This document shows positions 32,581 through 40,436 of a stretch of DNA of 40,436 bases, piece by piece. The first letter of the stretch is position 1. Each line of letters begins with the position of its first letter. This DNA is from Lachnospiraceae bacterium (lineage in GTDB: Bacteria > Bacillota > Clostridia > Lachnospirales > Lachnospiraceae), in the NCBI GenBank assembly GCA_017453865.1, contig JAFTEC010000012.1:1-40436 (forward strand), read 5' to 3'. The position numbers were made by a program, and so were the translations under genes. The notes beneath the pieces were generated by a model. The model was given only the letters and a program-made list of their open reading frames with translations. It was not told where the DNA came from and did no database searches.

Positions 32581-33498
32581 TCAATGCCCCGAAAACAGCT
32601 TCTTCCTCACGGCGTTAACTATCCTTCGAACCCCCATGTATTTTTTTAAATACGCTCTGTCGTAGGAAATATCCTCCTCTATGGGACTCACCTTAGCGCA
32701 GGGAAGCTGCATCGTGCCGTAGCTGAAGTCCTCGAAGCTCATTCCCGTGGTATGGGTCGCATCCTCCCGGTGGAAGCCGATATTATTTATCATATTGGAC
32801 GCAGGCACTATGCCGAGAGCCCCTCTCTTCATCCTGCAGTAATCCCACTGGAGATCCCAGGTGTCCTTGCCCCCGTTATAGACCAGGTCTGCATCCCTCT
32901 TGAAAAGACCGTAGGAAAGGGGTGTACGGTAAACCTGCTTCAGTCTTTTCTTATTCTCAATATCCGCCCAGTCCTTCATGTCCGGATCGTAGTACCTGGT
33001 CCATGCCCTGTTCCAGGTGCCCCAGCCCCAGATCGATGAAAAGAAGGAAAAGGTATAGTCCCCCTTTATCCTCTGCCCTTTAAGGAGATTCGTGCCGCTC
33101 ACCATCATGACCTTTTCCTCGTATCTGTACTCGGTCAGCATCTGCTGCATAAAAGGGAAAAAGTCAGGTGAAGGCACCACGTCATCCTCAAGGATTATTA
33201 CCGACTCCTCATCCTTAAGTGCTCCTGAGATACCGCTTGAGACACGCATCTTGCAACCCATGTTCTTTATTGCATAATCCTTTATGACCTCGCAGTCCCA
33301 GTCGATCATGCTCTCTATAAGGTGCCGGCACCTACCCACCTTCTCTCTCTCGTCATCCCTTCCGTCCCTCGCGGCATCGGATACGAGGTAGAGCTTTTGG
33401 GGCCTTGCCTTTTTTATCTCTTCAAAGACCTTAACGGCGGTATCGGGCCTGTTGAATATTATAAATACTACAGGTATCGTCAGCTTAAAATCCGTCAT
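32581..33498 (-). CDS. Glycosyltransferase, GT-A fold
   Basis: A 305-residue cytosolic glycosyltransferase. IPVVFIIFNRPDTAVKVFEEI at the start (split: IPVVFIIFNRP near 9-19) and ILEDDVVPSPDFF near residues 101-113, with the metal-binding acidic motif, support a GT-A fold. SSIWGWGTWNRAW near 154-166 is typical of a subgroup of these enzymes in surface glycan clusters. No membrane segment. Donor and acceptor sugars cannot be told. It starts 1 base after the stop of the GGDEF protein, so expression is coupled. Confidence 0.85.
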   Translation of the reverse strand: MTDFKLTIPVVFIIFNRPDTAVKVFEEIKKARPQKLYLVSDAARDGRDDEREKVGRCRHLIESMIDWDCEVIKDYAIKNMGCKMRVSSGISGALKDEESVIILEDDVVPSPDFFPFMQQMLTEYRYEEKVMMVSGTNLLKGQRIKGDYTFSFFSSIWGWGTWNRAWTRYYDPDMKDWADIENKKRLKQVYRTPLSYGLFKRDADLVYNGGKDTWDLQWDYCRMKRGALGIVPASNMINNIGFHREDATHTTGMSFEDFSYGTMQLPCAKVSPIEEDISYDRAYLKKYMGVRRIVNAVRKKLFSGH

Positions 33499-33499
33499 C

Positions 33500-36400
33500 T
33501 CATAAAACCCTTTTACTGTCCTTCCACTCGTCCTTATCGAGGAGCATCACGTAAAACACCTTTCCGTAGAACTCACTGTCCACATACCTGCCGCAGTCGA
33601 TGACCTCCTTCACCTTCCCCGTCTTCGTGATTATCCTGTAATCCACATAGTCCTTGCAGTAATTTATGTTTTTGTCGATCTGCGCCCAGATGATGTCATC
33701 AACCAGCTTTATCTCATCGGGATGGACTATGCCGTCAAAGGTGCCTCCCGTATATTCCATAAATTCCTCAAGGGAGCGGCATTCAAACAATTTTACAAGC
33801 TCGTCATTCGCATATAATATCTTTTTATAATCATCGGCTTCATAGACAAGTATCGCTCCGGGTACATGCCTGACCACATTCTTTACATTAAAGGCCAGAT
33901 TCAGTCTCTTTGAGGATTTTATATCCCGGCTGTACTGTTTGAAGCCATGCTTACCCGCGCTCTTTACGGAATAAAGAGCGGCATCCGCCTGCCTTAAGAG
34001 CATGGAGAGATCGTCTGTCTGCTCCGGATAGCAGGAATAGCCTATGGAGATCATAAAGGAATGGTGTATGCCTTCGAAATCAAAGCCATGCTCCATTTCC
34101 GAAAGCTTCCGTATGAGAGGATACGCCCCGGTAGAGCCCTTATTGAGAATAGTGACACTGAGCTCGTCTCCTCCGGTCCTTGCGATAAGTGCACCGTTAC
34201 CGAAAAGTGAGGTAAGGTCCCGTGCCAGATTCTTCAGCACCTCATCCCCTGTCTGATGGCCGTACATATCGTTTATTATCTTAAAATCATCCACATCGAT
34301 CAGCACCAGCGTAAAGGGATCTGAGGGGTGCTTGAAAAGATAATCCTTCATCCGCGAATGGTAACCGTGGCGGTTTAATAACCCGGTAAGCTCGTCATGA
34401 TTACTCATGATATCCAGCCGGTTAAGGAGATTATTGGCTATAAGCCTTGAAGAGATAAAATAGGATATCTCCTCCAGAAGCCTTCTTGTGGCCGGCGACT
34501 CGTTCTCATTAAAATTATCAACCCCCACATAGCCCAGGAGCTTTCCGTCATTGTCATTTAAGGGAACCAGGATATAGGAACGGATCCCCTCCCAGACCAG
34601 GAACTCATAGGTCTTCATATCGATCTTCCGGATGATCTCAACATCATTTACGACAATGCAGCCGTCCTCCAGGAAGGAATACTTGATATCCCCGATATCA
34701 AGATCGAGACTCAGGATATTATTTCTGTTTTTTCTCGGAAGTACTCCCTCCGAGCACCATTCGAAGACGGGTATCCCGTTTTCATCCAGGACATATACGC
34801 GGTCGGGTTTAAGAACTCTCCCGAGCTCCGAAAGCGATTTATAGATACCGTTACCGAAATCACCCTTATTAAGGAAGCGGGCTATCCTTATTATGGCATT
34901 ATCCTCTGCATGGCCTCTCGTAAGAAGCTCTCTCTCGTTTCTGGTATCCTCCACGGGCCAGAATACGATACTGCAGCAGCCAAGGATAGATGAGGGAGTC
35001 GCGGTATACTCCATCCACTGCCCGAAGGATGGCTCGTAAAGTCTTCCGGACACAGTCTCACCGTTTGCCGCACGTCCGGTATAGCTCACCCACCCGGGGA
35101 TATCGTCAAAGCACTCCTTATAGCCCCTGCCCATTATGTCTATCCGGCTTAAGCCCGTGTATTCGCAATATTTATTATTTGCAAAGACGATTTTCACATC
35201 CGTTACGCTGCCAAGATTCAGGACCGGCCTTATGATTATAAAGGGTAGTGGGATATCCTTAAATACATCGGGATTCCCTACGGAAAGGGTATCATCCCCG
35301 ATTCCTACCTTAAGCCTTTCCTTTTCATCACTGAAGCGCTTTAATAAGAGGGCGAACATCTCATGGAGGGAATTCTTCTCTCTCGACTCGGCAAAGGCAG
35401 TAACCACCGTGATATCACTGTCCGCATTATTGTTTCTTATCTTATCCACTGCGCTCTTAAGGCAGTCAAAAGCTCCATGGGCCGATGAAAGCTTATCACA
35501 GACCGAGAAGGTACAGTTACCGGTCCTTGCAATGACCACGCCGTCCGGATATGTTCTGCTTACAGTGCTTAAGACATTGGAGAAAAGCTCCTCAGCCTTA
35601 TCCTTCCCGTTTTCCACAAGGATGCGCTGATACTCCGGGATCTCAAGCATTGCCAAAGAGTATTCCTGTCCGTAATGCCTGTAATTATCGTCAACAGACT
35701 GAAGGACAAGAAAGAATCCCCTTGAGTTTAATAGGCCGCTGTCCACGTCGATAAAGAGGGCATGGTCCATTTCCTCCCCTGACTCCAGAATCCTGTCCGT
35801 ATCTATAATGTAGCCTATAAGTCCTTCGATCTTCCCGTTTTTGTAAATAGGATATTTGGTGGCAAGGATATTGACCTTTGCTCCCTTTGCATATACCTGC
35901 CCCGGAGAATTGCGGATTATGGCGCCCTTCTTTATGACATCGAATTCATCGCTCCTGTACCGGGTGTCATCGGGGTGCCAGCCCATTTCCTCATCATTTT
36001 TGCCGAGGATGGTCTGAACGGAATCAAAGCCGTAAAAATCAAGGAAGGACTTGCTGGCACCGAGGAAGCGTCTGTCCGCATCCTTCCAGAAATACTTGAC
36101 ATCCGATATCTCCATAAGGGAGTTCCAGAGTGAGGCATCGGTAATACCTGAATTATCCGCATTCTTCCCGATGCTTATCACCTGTCTCGACATCTCAACG
36201 AAATCGTTCTTGTCCTCACCCTCTATAAGGGTGGTGCAGCAGATAAGCTTCTTCCCGTCACTGTCCGGAACAGCGCTGCAGCGGATGCTGGCCCACTTGT
36301 ACTGTCCTCTGATCTTCAGGCGGAATACATTTAAGCAGGTACCCTTTTTCTGAACCGAAAAACGGTTCCTGAGATTCACGGGATCGTAGAACTGGAGATA

Positions 36401-38257
36401 TCTCTGGACATCGGCTTCGTATATGACCCCGGATTCCGCAAAGCGCTTGAGTATCGTCTCATAATGGGCGGTATCACCGCTTCTGTGACGACCGTAGTCG
36501 GCCTTTATGACCTTAACCGTATCACTGTTAAGGTCTATGAGATATACATTCGAAAAGGAGCTTAAGATATCCTTCAGGGTGTCTGTGATGATATCCTCTT
36601 CGCTGCCAATATCCTCCAGATCCTCCGAAAGGAACATAAGGAAAATGCTTCCCGCCTCATTCATCGCAACAGGCCTGGTATCCAGCCTGAAGTGGCGGGT
36701 ATTGATATTAAAGGTGATATCATCCTCCGAGCATTTCTCTATTATCCTTACGGCAGCATCCCTGAATTCCTCTGCCGTCCTGTCGTCCGACCCACGGTTC
36801 AGTATCTCATTAAGATCCCGTCCGGTTCTGGAAACTATCCTGAAGAATTCATTATTCGTAAAGAAAACGTCAAAGCTCTCCCCGTCAAACCAGGTAAGAG
36901 CCATTGCCTGGGGAGTGATGATATTGATAAGGCCGGCCTCGGAAAAGAGAGCCCTCTCCCCGGATCCCTCTCTCTCGGAAATCCTTTCATCCTTAAAGCT
37001 TTTCATCGTGTCTTCATAGGATCTCGAATTTCCAAAGTAAAAGCCCTGAACGGTCTCACAGCCGATACTCCGCAAAAATTCCAGCTGTTCCCTGGTCTCC
37101 ACTCCCTCGGAAACCGTATGGATCTTTAAGCTTTTTGCCATGACCACGATGGATTCCACTATTTTCCGGCTGCGTTCACTTATAGACCTCACAAGCCCCA
37201 TGTCGATCTTCAAGACATCAAAGCGGAAATCATTCAGCATATTGATGGAGGAATAGCCGTTCCCGAAATTGTCGATGGCAACGGGAAAATGAAGGGCATG
37301 GAGCTTCTCTATCTCCTCTTTCATAAGATCAGGATCCTTAAGAACGGTCTTTTCCGTGACCTCGATAACAATGAGGGACGGATCTATGCCGCTGTCCTCC
37401 ACTATGGCTCCGACTGTGCCGGGAAGATCCAGAACAAGGAAATCCGAGTAAGTCATATTAACGGAAATTGGCAGGGGATTATAGCCGGAACCCGCCGAGC
37501 GGCCGATATTCTTCACAACCTCCCTTATAACAAAGGTGTCCAGCTTCCAGGTGAGATTATTCTCCTCAAGGACCGGGATATATGAGGATGGCGGGATGGT
37601 TCCCCTTTCGGGATCCTCCCAGCGTGTCAGCGCTTCGGCGCCGCAGTACTTGTCGTTTAAGAGACGTACCTGAAGCTGGTAGACAACCCTGATGTGGCCG
37701 TTCTTTATGGCATTGTCGATATTATTAAGGACAAAGGTGCGGATATCCAGCGCTTCGTCCATTTTCTCGTCAAAGTAGCAGATCCCGGAAGCATTCTCCC
37801 GTCTGTTGTTCCTGCAGGCAAAACGCGCCTTGCTGCAGGCTGACTCCATATCATCCCTGTCCTTACGGAAGCCGCAGTAAACACCGGCCTTCACCACCAG
37901 CCTGTCATCCTCCGCAAGCCTCCTCATATCGTCAAGAATGGCGGGGATATCCTCACTTAGGCCCTTATTGTCCGTAAAAGCATAAAAACAGAATCCCCCC
38001 GGGCGGGAACTCCGTGTATTGCCGAAATACTTCCGGAGGAGGTCCGCAAAGCCTTTTAGAAGCCGCTCACCCTCATCGTCTCCGTATCTCGCGATATAGG
38101 GCCTGATCCCTTCGAGATCAAAGAAGATCATGGCAGGATCCTTTCCCTTATCGCAGGATTCATCAAAGTATTTCTCCGCCTGTCCCATAAATGCCGCCAT
38201 TATGGGAAGACCTGTCAGGCTGTCATATTGATTTAATGCTTCATCCGTAGATCCCAC
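33500..38257 (-). CDS. Giant cytoplasmic GGDEF/EAL/PAS/GAF cyclic-di-GMP signalling protein
   Basis: A 1585-residue protein with no membrane segment. Order: degenerate GGDEF (1-165; PGGFC at 86-90), EAL (172-420), PAS-like sensors (about 440-690), PAS (710-820), degenerate GGDEF (835-990; TGNCTF at 912-917), PAS (1005-1105), GAF (1125-1275), intact GGDEF (1285-1443; GGDEL at 1362-1366) and a C-terminal PAS. The EAL domain keeps Glu208, Asn267, Glu299, Asp329, Lys350, Glu384 and Gln404, but the second Asp of DDFG is Asn330, likely weakening phosphodiesterase activity. No RxxD inhibitory site lies before GGDEL. So it probably makes c-di-GMP, with several sensors. The start codon is GTG with AGGAG close by. 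It sits between a DUF975 gene and a glycosyltransferase. Confidence 0.93.
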   Translation of the reverse strand: MGSTDEALNQYDSLTGLPIMAAFMGQAEKYFDESCDKGKDPAMIFFDLEGIRPYIARYGDDEGERLLKGFADLLRKYFGNTRSSRPGGFCFYAFTDNKGLSEDIPAILDDMRRLAEDDRLVVKAGVYCGFRKDRDDMESACSKARFACRNNRRENASGICYFDEKMDEALDIRTFVLNNIDNAIKNGHIRVVYQLQVRLLNDKYCGAEALTRWEDPERGTIPPSSYIPVLEENNLTWKLDTFVIREVVKNIGRSAGSGYNPLPISVNMTYSDFLVLDLPGTVGAIVEDSGIDPSLIVIEVTEKTVLKDPDLMKEEIEKLHALHFPVAIDNFGNGYSSINMLNDFRFDVLKIDMGLVRSISERSRKIVESIVVMAKSLKIHTVSEGVETREQLEFLRSIGCETVQGFYFGNSRSYEDTMKSFKDERISEREGSGERALFSEAGLINIITPQAMALTWFDGESFDVFFTNNEFFRIVSRTGRDLNEILNRGSDDRTAEEFRDAAVRIIEKCSEDDITFNINTRHFRLDTRPVAMNEAGSIFLMFLSEDLEDIGSEEDIITDTLKDILSSFSNVYLIDLNSDTVKVIKADYGRHRSGDTAHYETILKRFAESGVIYEADVQRYLQFYDPVNLRNRFSVQKKGTCLNVFRLKIRGQYKWASIRCSAVPDSDGKKLICCTTLIEGEDKNDFVEMSRQVISIGKNADNSGITDASLWNSLMEISDVKYFWKDADRRFLGASKSFLDFYGFDSVQTILGKNDEEMGWHPDDTRYRSDEFDVIKKGAIIRNSPGQVYAKGAKVNILATKYPIYKNGKIEGLIGYIIDTDRILESGEEMDHALFIDVDSGLLNSRGFFLVLQSVDDNYRHYGQEYSLAMLEIPEYQRILVENGKDKAEELFSNVLSTVSRTYPDGVVIARTGNCTFSVCDKLSSAHGAFDCLKSAVDKIRNNNADSDITVVTAFAESREKNSLHEMFALLLKRFSDEKERLKVGIGDDTLSVGNPDVFKDIPLPFIIIRPVLNLGSVTDVKIVFANNKYCEYTGLSRIDIMGRGYKECFDDIPGWVSYTGRAANGETVSGRLYEPSFGQWMEYTATPSSILGCCSIVFWPVEDTRNERELLTRGHAEDNAIIRIARFLNKGDFGNGIYKSLSELGRVLKPDRVYVLDENGIPVFEWCSEGVLPRKNRNNILSLDLDIGDIKYSFLEDGCIVVNDVEIIRKIDMKTYEFLVWEGIRSYILVPLNDNDGKLLGYVGVDNFNENESPATRRLLEEISYFISSRLIANNLLNRLDIMSNHDELTGLLNRHGYHSRMKDYLFKHPSDPFTLVLIDVDDFKIINDMYGHQTGDEVLKNLARDLTSLFGNGALIARTGGDELSVTILNKGSTGAYPLIRKLSEMEHGFDFEGIHHSFMISIGYSCYPEQTDDLSMLLRQADAALYSVKSAGKHGFKQYSRDIKSSKRLNLAFNVKNVVRHVPGAILVYEADDYKKILYANDELVKLFECRSLEEFMEYTGGTFDGIVHPDEIKLVDDIIWAQIDKNINYCKDYVDYRIITKTGKVKEVIDCGRYVDSEFYGKVFYVMLLDKDEWKDSKRVL

Positions 38258-38287
38258 TTCTCCTGTCCCAAAAAACCCACATCAGAA

Positions 38288-39004
38288 TCAGGGCTGAACC
38301 TCTTCCGTTTCCCCTGAACCGTATCTGATTGTCTTATATAACTCTGCCGAAGAGCAGTTAAAATAGGGCGCGGTGTAGAGTATCCCAACGATCCCGCAGG
38401 ATATGACTGCCAGCAGGTTCCAGCCTATAAATGAAAGATCAAAGCAGAAGGCCTTCCACTTATTGCCCTTCATAAGCTGTCTTGAAAATGTAATGACCTC
38501 CATAGGCTTCATATCGGGATTCTCGGCCAGGATATAGGGAACCAGCCTGTAGGAATACATCTTTACAAAGCCCGGTATGATAAAAAGGCAGAACCAGAGA
38601 CCCAGAAAGAGATCGGTTAAGAACATAGTGATCACATTATTCAGCCACTTTGGCTTAAAAGCCCTCGTAAGCTCGGAAAAATCCGCAGGAGCGTCACTAT
38701 TCTTAATGAAAAAATTATAGCAGCCCACGTTCAGGGGATTGAAAAGGAATACCTTAAGCACAAAGCCAAGAGCGATTATTATCAATATCACGCTTAATAT
38801 TGCGGCAACTATTGCCATAACCTGCTCCGTGGCAAGGCCGGATTTTTCCAGGACTCCGCCGAAGCTCCTTGCTCCGTTGGATCCTGCATAGGTTCCGCCG
38901 GCTCCCGCAAGGAAGGTCATGATAAGGGATACAACTATGGTCATCCCGTAATTCTCCTTCATTGCGGCTTTTCCTTTTTCCTTTAATTCTGCTGAACTCC
39001 ACAT
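38288..39004 (-). CDS. DUF975 integral membrane protein
   Basis: A 238-residue membrane protein of the DUF975 family (function unknown). It starts MWSSAELKEKGKAAMKENYG, a typical beginning, and has about four hydrophobic spans near residues 22-42, 62-92, 118-148 and 184-213. GGAGG lies 9 bases before the ATG. It is between the C1 protease and GGDEF genes with gaps of about 30 bases, suggesting one operon. Confidence 0.85.
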   Translation of the reverse strand: MWSSAELKEKGKAAMKENYGMTIVVSLIMTFLAGAGGTYAGSNGARSFGGVLEKSGLATEQVMAIVAAILSVILIIIALGFVLKVFLFNPLNVGCYNFFIKNSDAPADFSELTRAFKPKWLNNVITMFLTDLFLGLWFCLFIIPGFVKMYSYRLVPYILAENPDMKPMEVITFSRQLMKGNKWKAFCFDLSFIGWNLLAVISCGIVGILYTAPYFNCSSAELYKTIRYGSGETEEVQP

Positions 39005-39037
39005 GGGGTTTTTCCTCCGGTCTGTTATACTTAAATC

Positions 39038-40436
39038 TTATTGTGTAATAACTTCGCCCTTATAATTATTCTTGAAGGATATCTTAAAGGCATTGCCGGA
39101 AACGGTGGTATAGCTGTAATCATCCTTTTTCGGCTTCATCTTTATACCGTCAGCCGTGACAGTAAGCTTCTTTATCATCCCTTTCTTAACCTTGAAGCTG
39201 ACCATGTCCCCGGTGACCGCCCTTTCAACCACCTCGAACTCCATCTCGGTCTTCTTTGTGCCTTCCTTATAGGGATCGCTGTTCTTTTTCCACTTTATGA
39301 AAGCAGTGGCGCTGCCCCTCTTTTTGTTATTCTTGAAGCTTATCTTATAATCCTTCTTATACTTGTAAAGAATCCCTTTATAAACAATAAAGGATTTCTT
39401 TGAGGGAGTGATCTTCTTTCCCGTAAACTGGCATCTGGGAGGATCCGCAGATATTCCGTTTTCATCACTTATGTAAAGGACGTCCTTCCCGTCCTGGGTC
39501 CTGTAGGTATTATACTCCGTATTGTGGATAAGGGTCACTTCCTGTCCGGAAGCATCCCTTACCTTTTCCTCTATTTCAGGTGGATAGGTATCATCCGTGA
39601 ATACCGTATGGGCGGAGATACAGAAATTTCCCCATCCGCTTCCTTCATTCCAACCGTCTTCGTCAGAGAGGTCCTTCCACTGGCCATTCTCCACATAAAA
39701 GCTCTGGCCATTCTTTAACCCGCACTTACTTTTCACATTAGTAAAATCAAGGTCGGATTCAAAGCACACGGAGCTCTTTCCGGTACGAACCACCACCGAA
39801 AAGGTGGTATTCTTTTCAAGGAGGGCGGGGGAAGCAAGGGGAACCGTGTATATGCCGGGAAGGGCAAACTCGCCCTTTGTGGTGGATTCTTCGAGCTTTA
39901 TCCCGCTTATCGGGTTGCTGCTGCTCCTCAGATTCCTGTATATTTCTATCTGATAATCCGTCGGCTCCTGGAATTCCAGAGTAACCTCATTAAGATACTC
40001 ATTACTGTCCTTCTGCACCTTATACACATTTGCGACGCTTGCACCGGTATTAAACCATCTGGGATTATGTATCTGGGTGTCATAGTAATAATTATTGTCG
40101 TAGCGCTTTACGTCCTTTGTGACCTCGAATATATATGCGTTGTCTGTAAGTCCTTCATCGTAATAGGAGAGCCAGAAATAATTTTGGTAACTGTAAAAAT
40201 TCTCAGTACCCTTATAATTCCAGCTGTTTCTTACGAGCCAGGCTCCGTCATGTCCGGGATCTTCATTAAAATAACTGCGGGAAAAACCGTCATTCCAGCC
40301 GACAACGGTAACAAGATGATTCTGACCCCCACTATTAGAACAATAATATGCATTAGTTGATTCATTGTAGTATTTCTCGTATAATGTACCGCTCGTTTCC
40401 GCATCAAAAAATATCCCTACGGCGCCGTTCTGTATA
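39038..40436 (-). CDS. Secreted papain-family (C1) cysteine protease, N-terminus outside the window
   Basis: A partial gene running off the right edge; 465 residues are visible. Translation of the edge region gives NHLVTVVGWNDGFS and, further on, AWLVRNSWN: the His and Asn of the C1 peptidase catalytic site. The catalytic Cys and signal peptide would lie outside. After this come about 330 residues of beta-rich sequence (VTLEFQEPTDYQIEIYRNL ...), probably a lectin-like or Ig-like module, and a repetitive Lys-rich tail (KKGMIKKLTVTADGIKMKPKK) that may be wall-associated. Similar C1 proteases with such tails occur in Lachnospiraceae. The stop is 33 bases before the DUF975 start. Confidence 0.85.
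   Translation of the reverse strand, partial: IQNGAVGIFFDAETSGTLYEKYYNESTNAYYCSNSGGQNHLVTVVGWNDGFSRSYFNEDPGHDGAWLVRNSWNYKGTENFYSYQNYFWLSYYDEGLTDNAYIFEVTKDVKRYDNNYYYDTQIHNPRWFNTGASVANVYKVQKDSNEYLNEVTLEFQEPTDYQIEIYRNLRSSSNPISGIKLEESTTKGEFALPGIYTVPLASPALLEKNTTFSVVVRTGKSSVCFESDLDFTNVKSKCGLKNGQSFYVENGQWKDLSDEDGWNEGSGWGNFCISAHTVFTDDTYPPEIEEKVRDASGQEVTLIHNTEYNTYRTQDGKDVLYISDENGISADPPRCQFTGKKITPSKKSFIVYKGILYKYKKDYKISFKNNKKRGSATAFIKWKKNSDPYKEGTKKTEMEFEVVERAVTGDMVSFKVKKGMIKKLTVTADGIKMKPKKDDYSYTTVSGNAFKISFKNNYKGEVITQ

Overview
The window looks like chromosome of an anaerobic Gram-positive bacterium of the class Clostridia, most likely a Lachnospiraceae relative (inference). Supporting points are an L27 with a cleavable N-terminal extension beside its Prp protease, a pyruvate:ferredoxin oxidoreductase, phosphotransacetylase, Gram-positive gene order around smc, ffh and obgE, strong sigma-A promoters, a sigma-28-type promoter, and secreted proteins with family features common in gut Clostridia. 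Almost every gene is on the minus strand; the one clear plus-strand gene is a cell-wall amidase at 23985.

Read in the direction of transcription (right to left). (1) 40436-32125: a truncated papain-family secreted protease, a DUF975 membrane protein, a 1585-residue GGDEF/EAL/PAS/GAF signalling protein, a glycosyltransferase and a small PH-domain protein, all closely spaced. (2) 31933-26907: pyruvate:ferredoxin oxidoreductase, then a secreted Ala/Lys/Asp-rich helical protein with its own promoter and terminator. (3) 26785-22614: a secreted DUF3048 protein convergent with an amidase, then a divergent intergenic region with a 230-nt long hairpin and a sigma-28 promoter driving a FliD-like gene. 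(4) 22600-15881: a consensus promoter and the core operon rpmF-plsX-acpP-rnc-smc-ftsY. (5) 15880-11360: an accessory block of threonine dehydratase, a MntA/HepT-type toxin-antitoxin pair, about 730 bases of palindrome-rich non-coding DNA and an AAA-ATPase/nuclease-like gene ending in a strong terminator. (6) 11350-5384: ylxM-ffh-rpsP-khpA-rimM-trmD, then a secreted subtilase where rplS is often found, and a possible 57-residue protein. (7) 5153-127: pta, then rplU-prp-rpmA-obgE-nadD-yqeK-rsfS behind a clear promoter and structured leader.

The core genes cover translation, ribosome assembly, protein targeting, phospholipid and fatty acid synthesis, chromosome organisation and NAD synthesis. 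PFOR (pyruvate to acetyl-CoA) and Pta (acetyl-CoA to acetyl phosphate) are successive steps of fermentative energy metabolism, although ackA is not here.

The most unusual content is non-coding. There are two kinds of hairpin-forming, possibly mobile elements: a 340-bp element with terminal inverted repeats at 13041-13381 whose end reappears as a solo palindrome at 28364-28401, and a 230-nt single long hairpin at 23588-23817. A small palindromic repeat is also scattered in at least three, perhaps five, intergenic spots. No rRNA, tRNA, CRISPR array or intact transposase gene was recognised.
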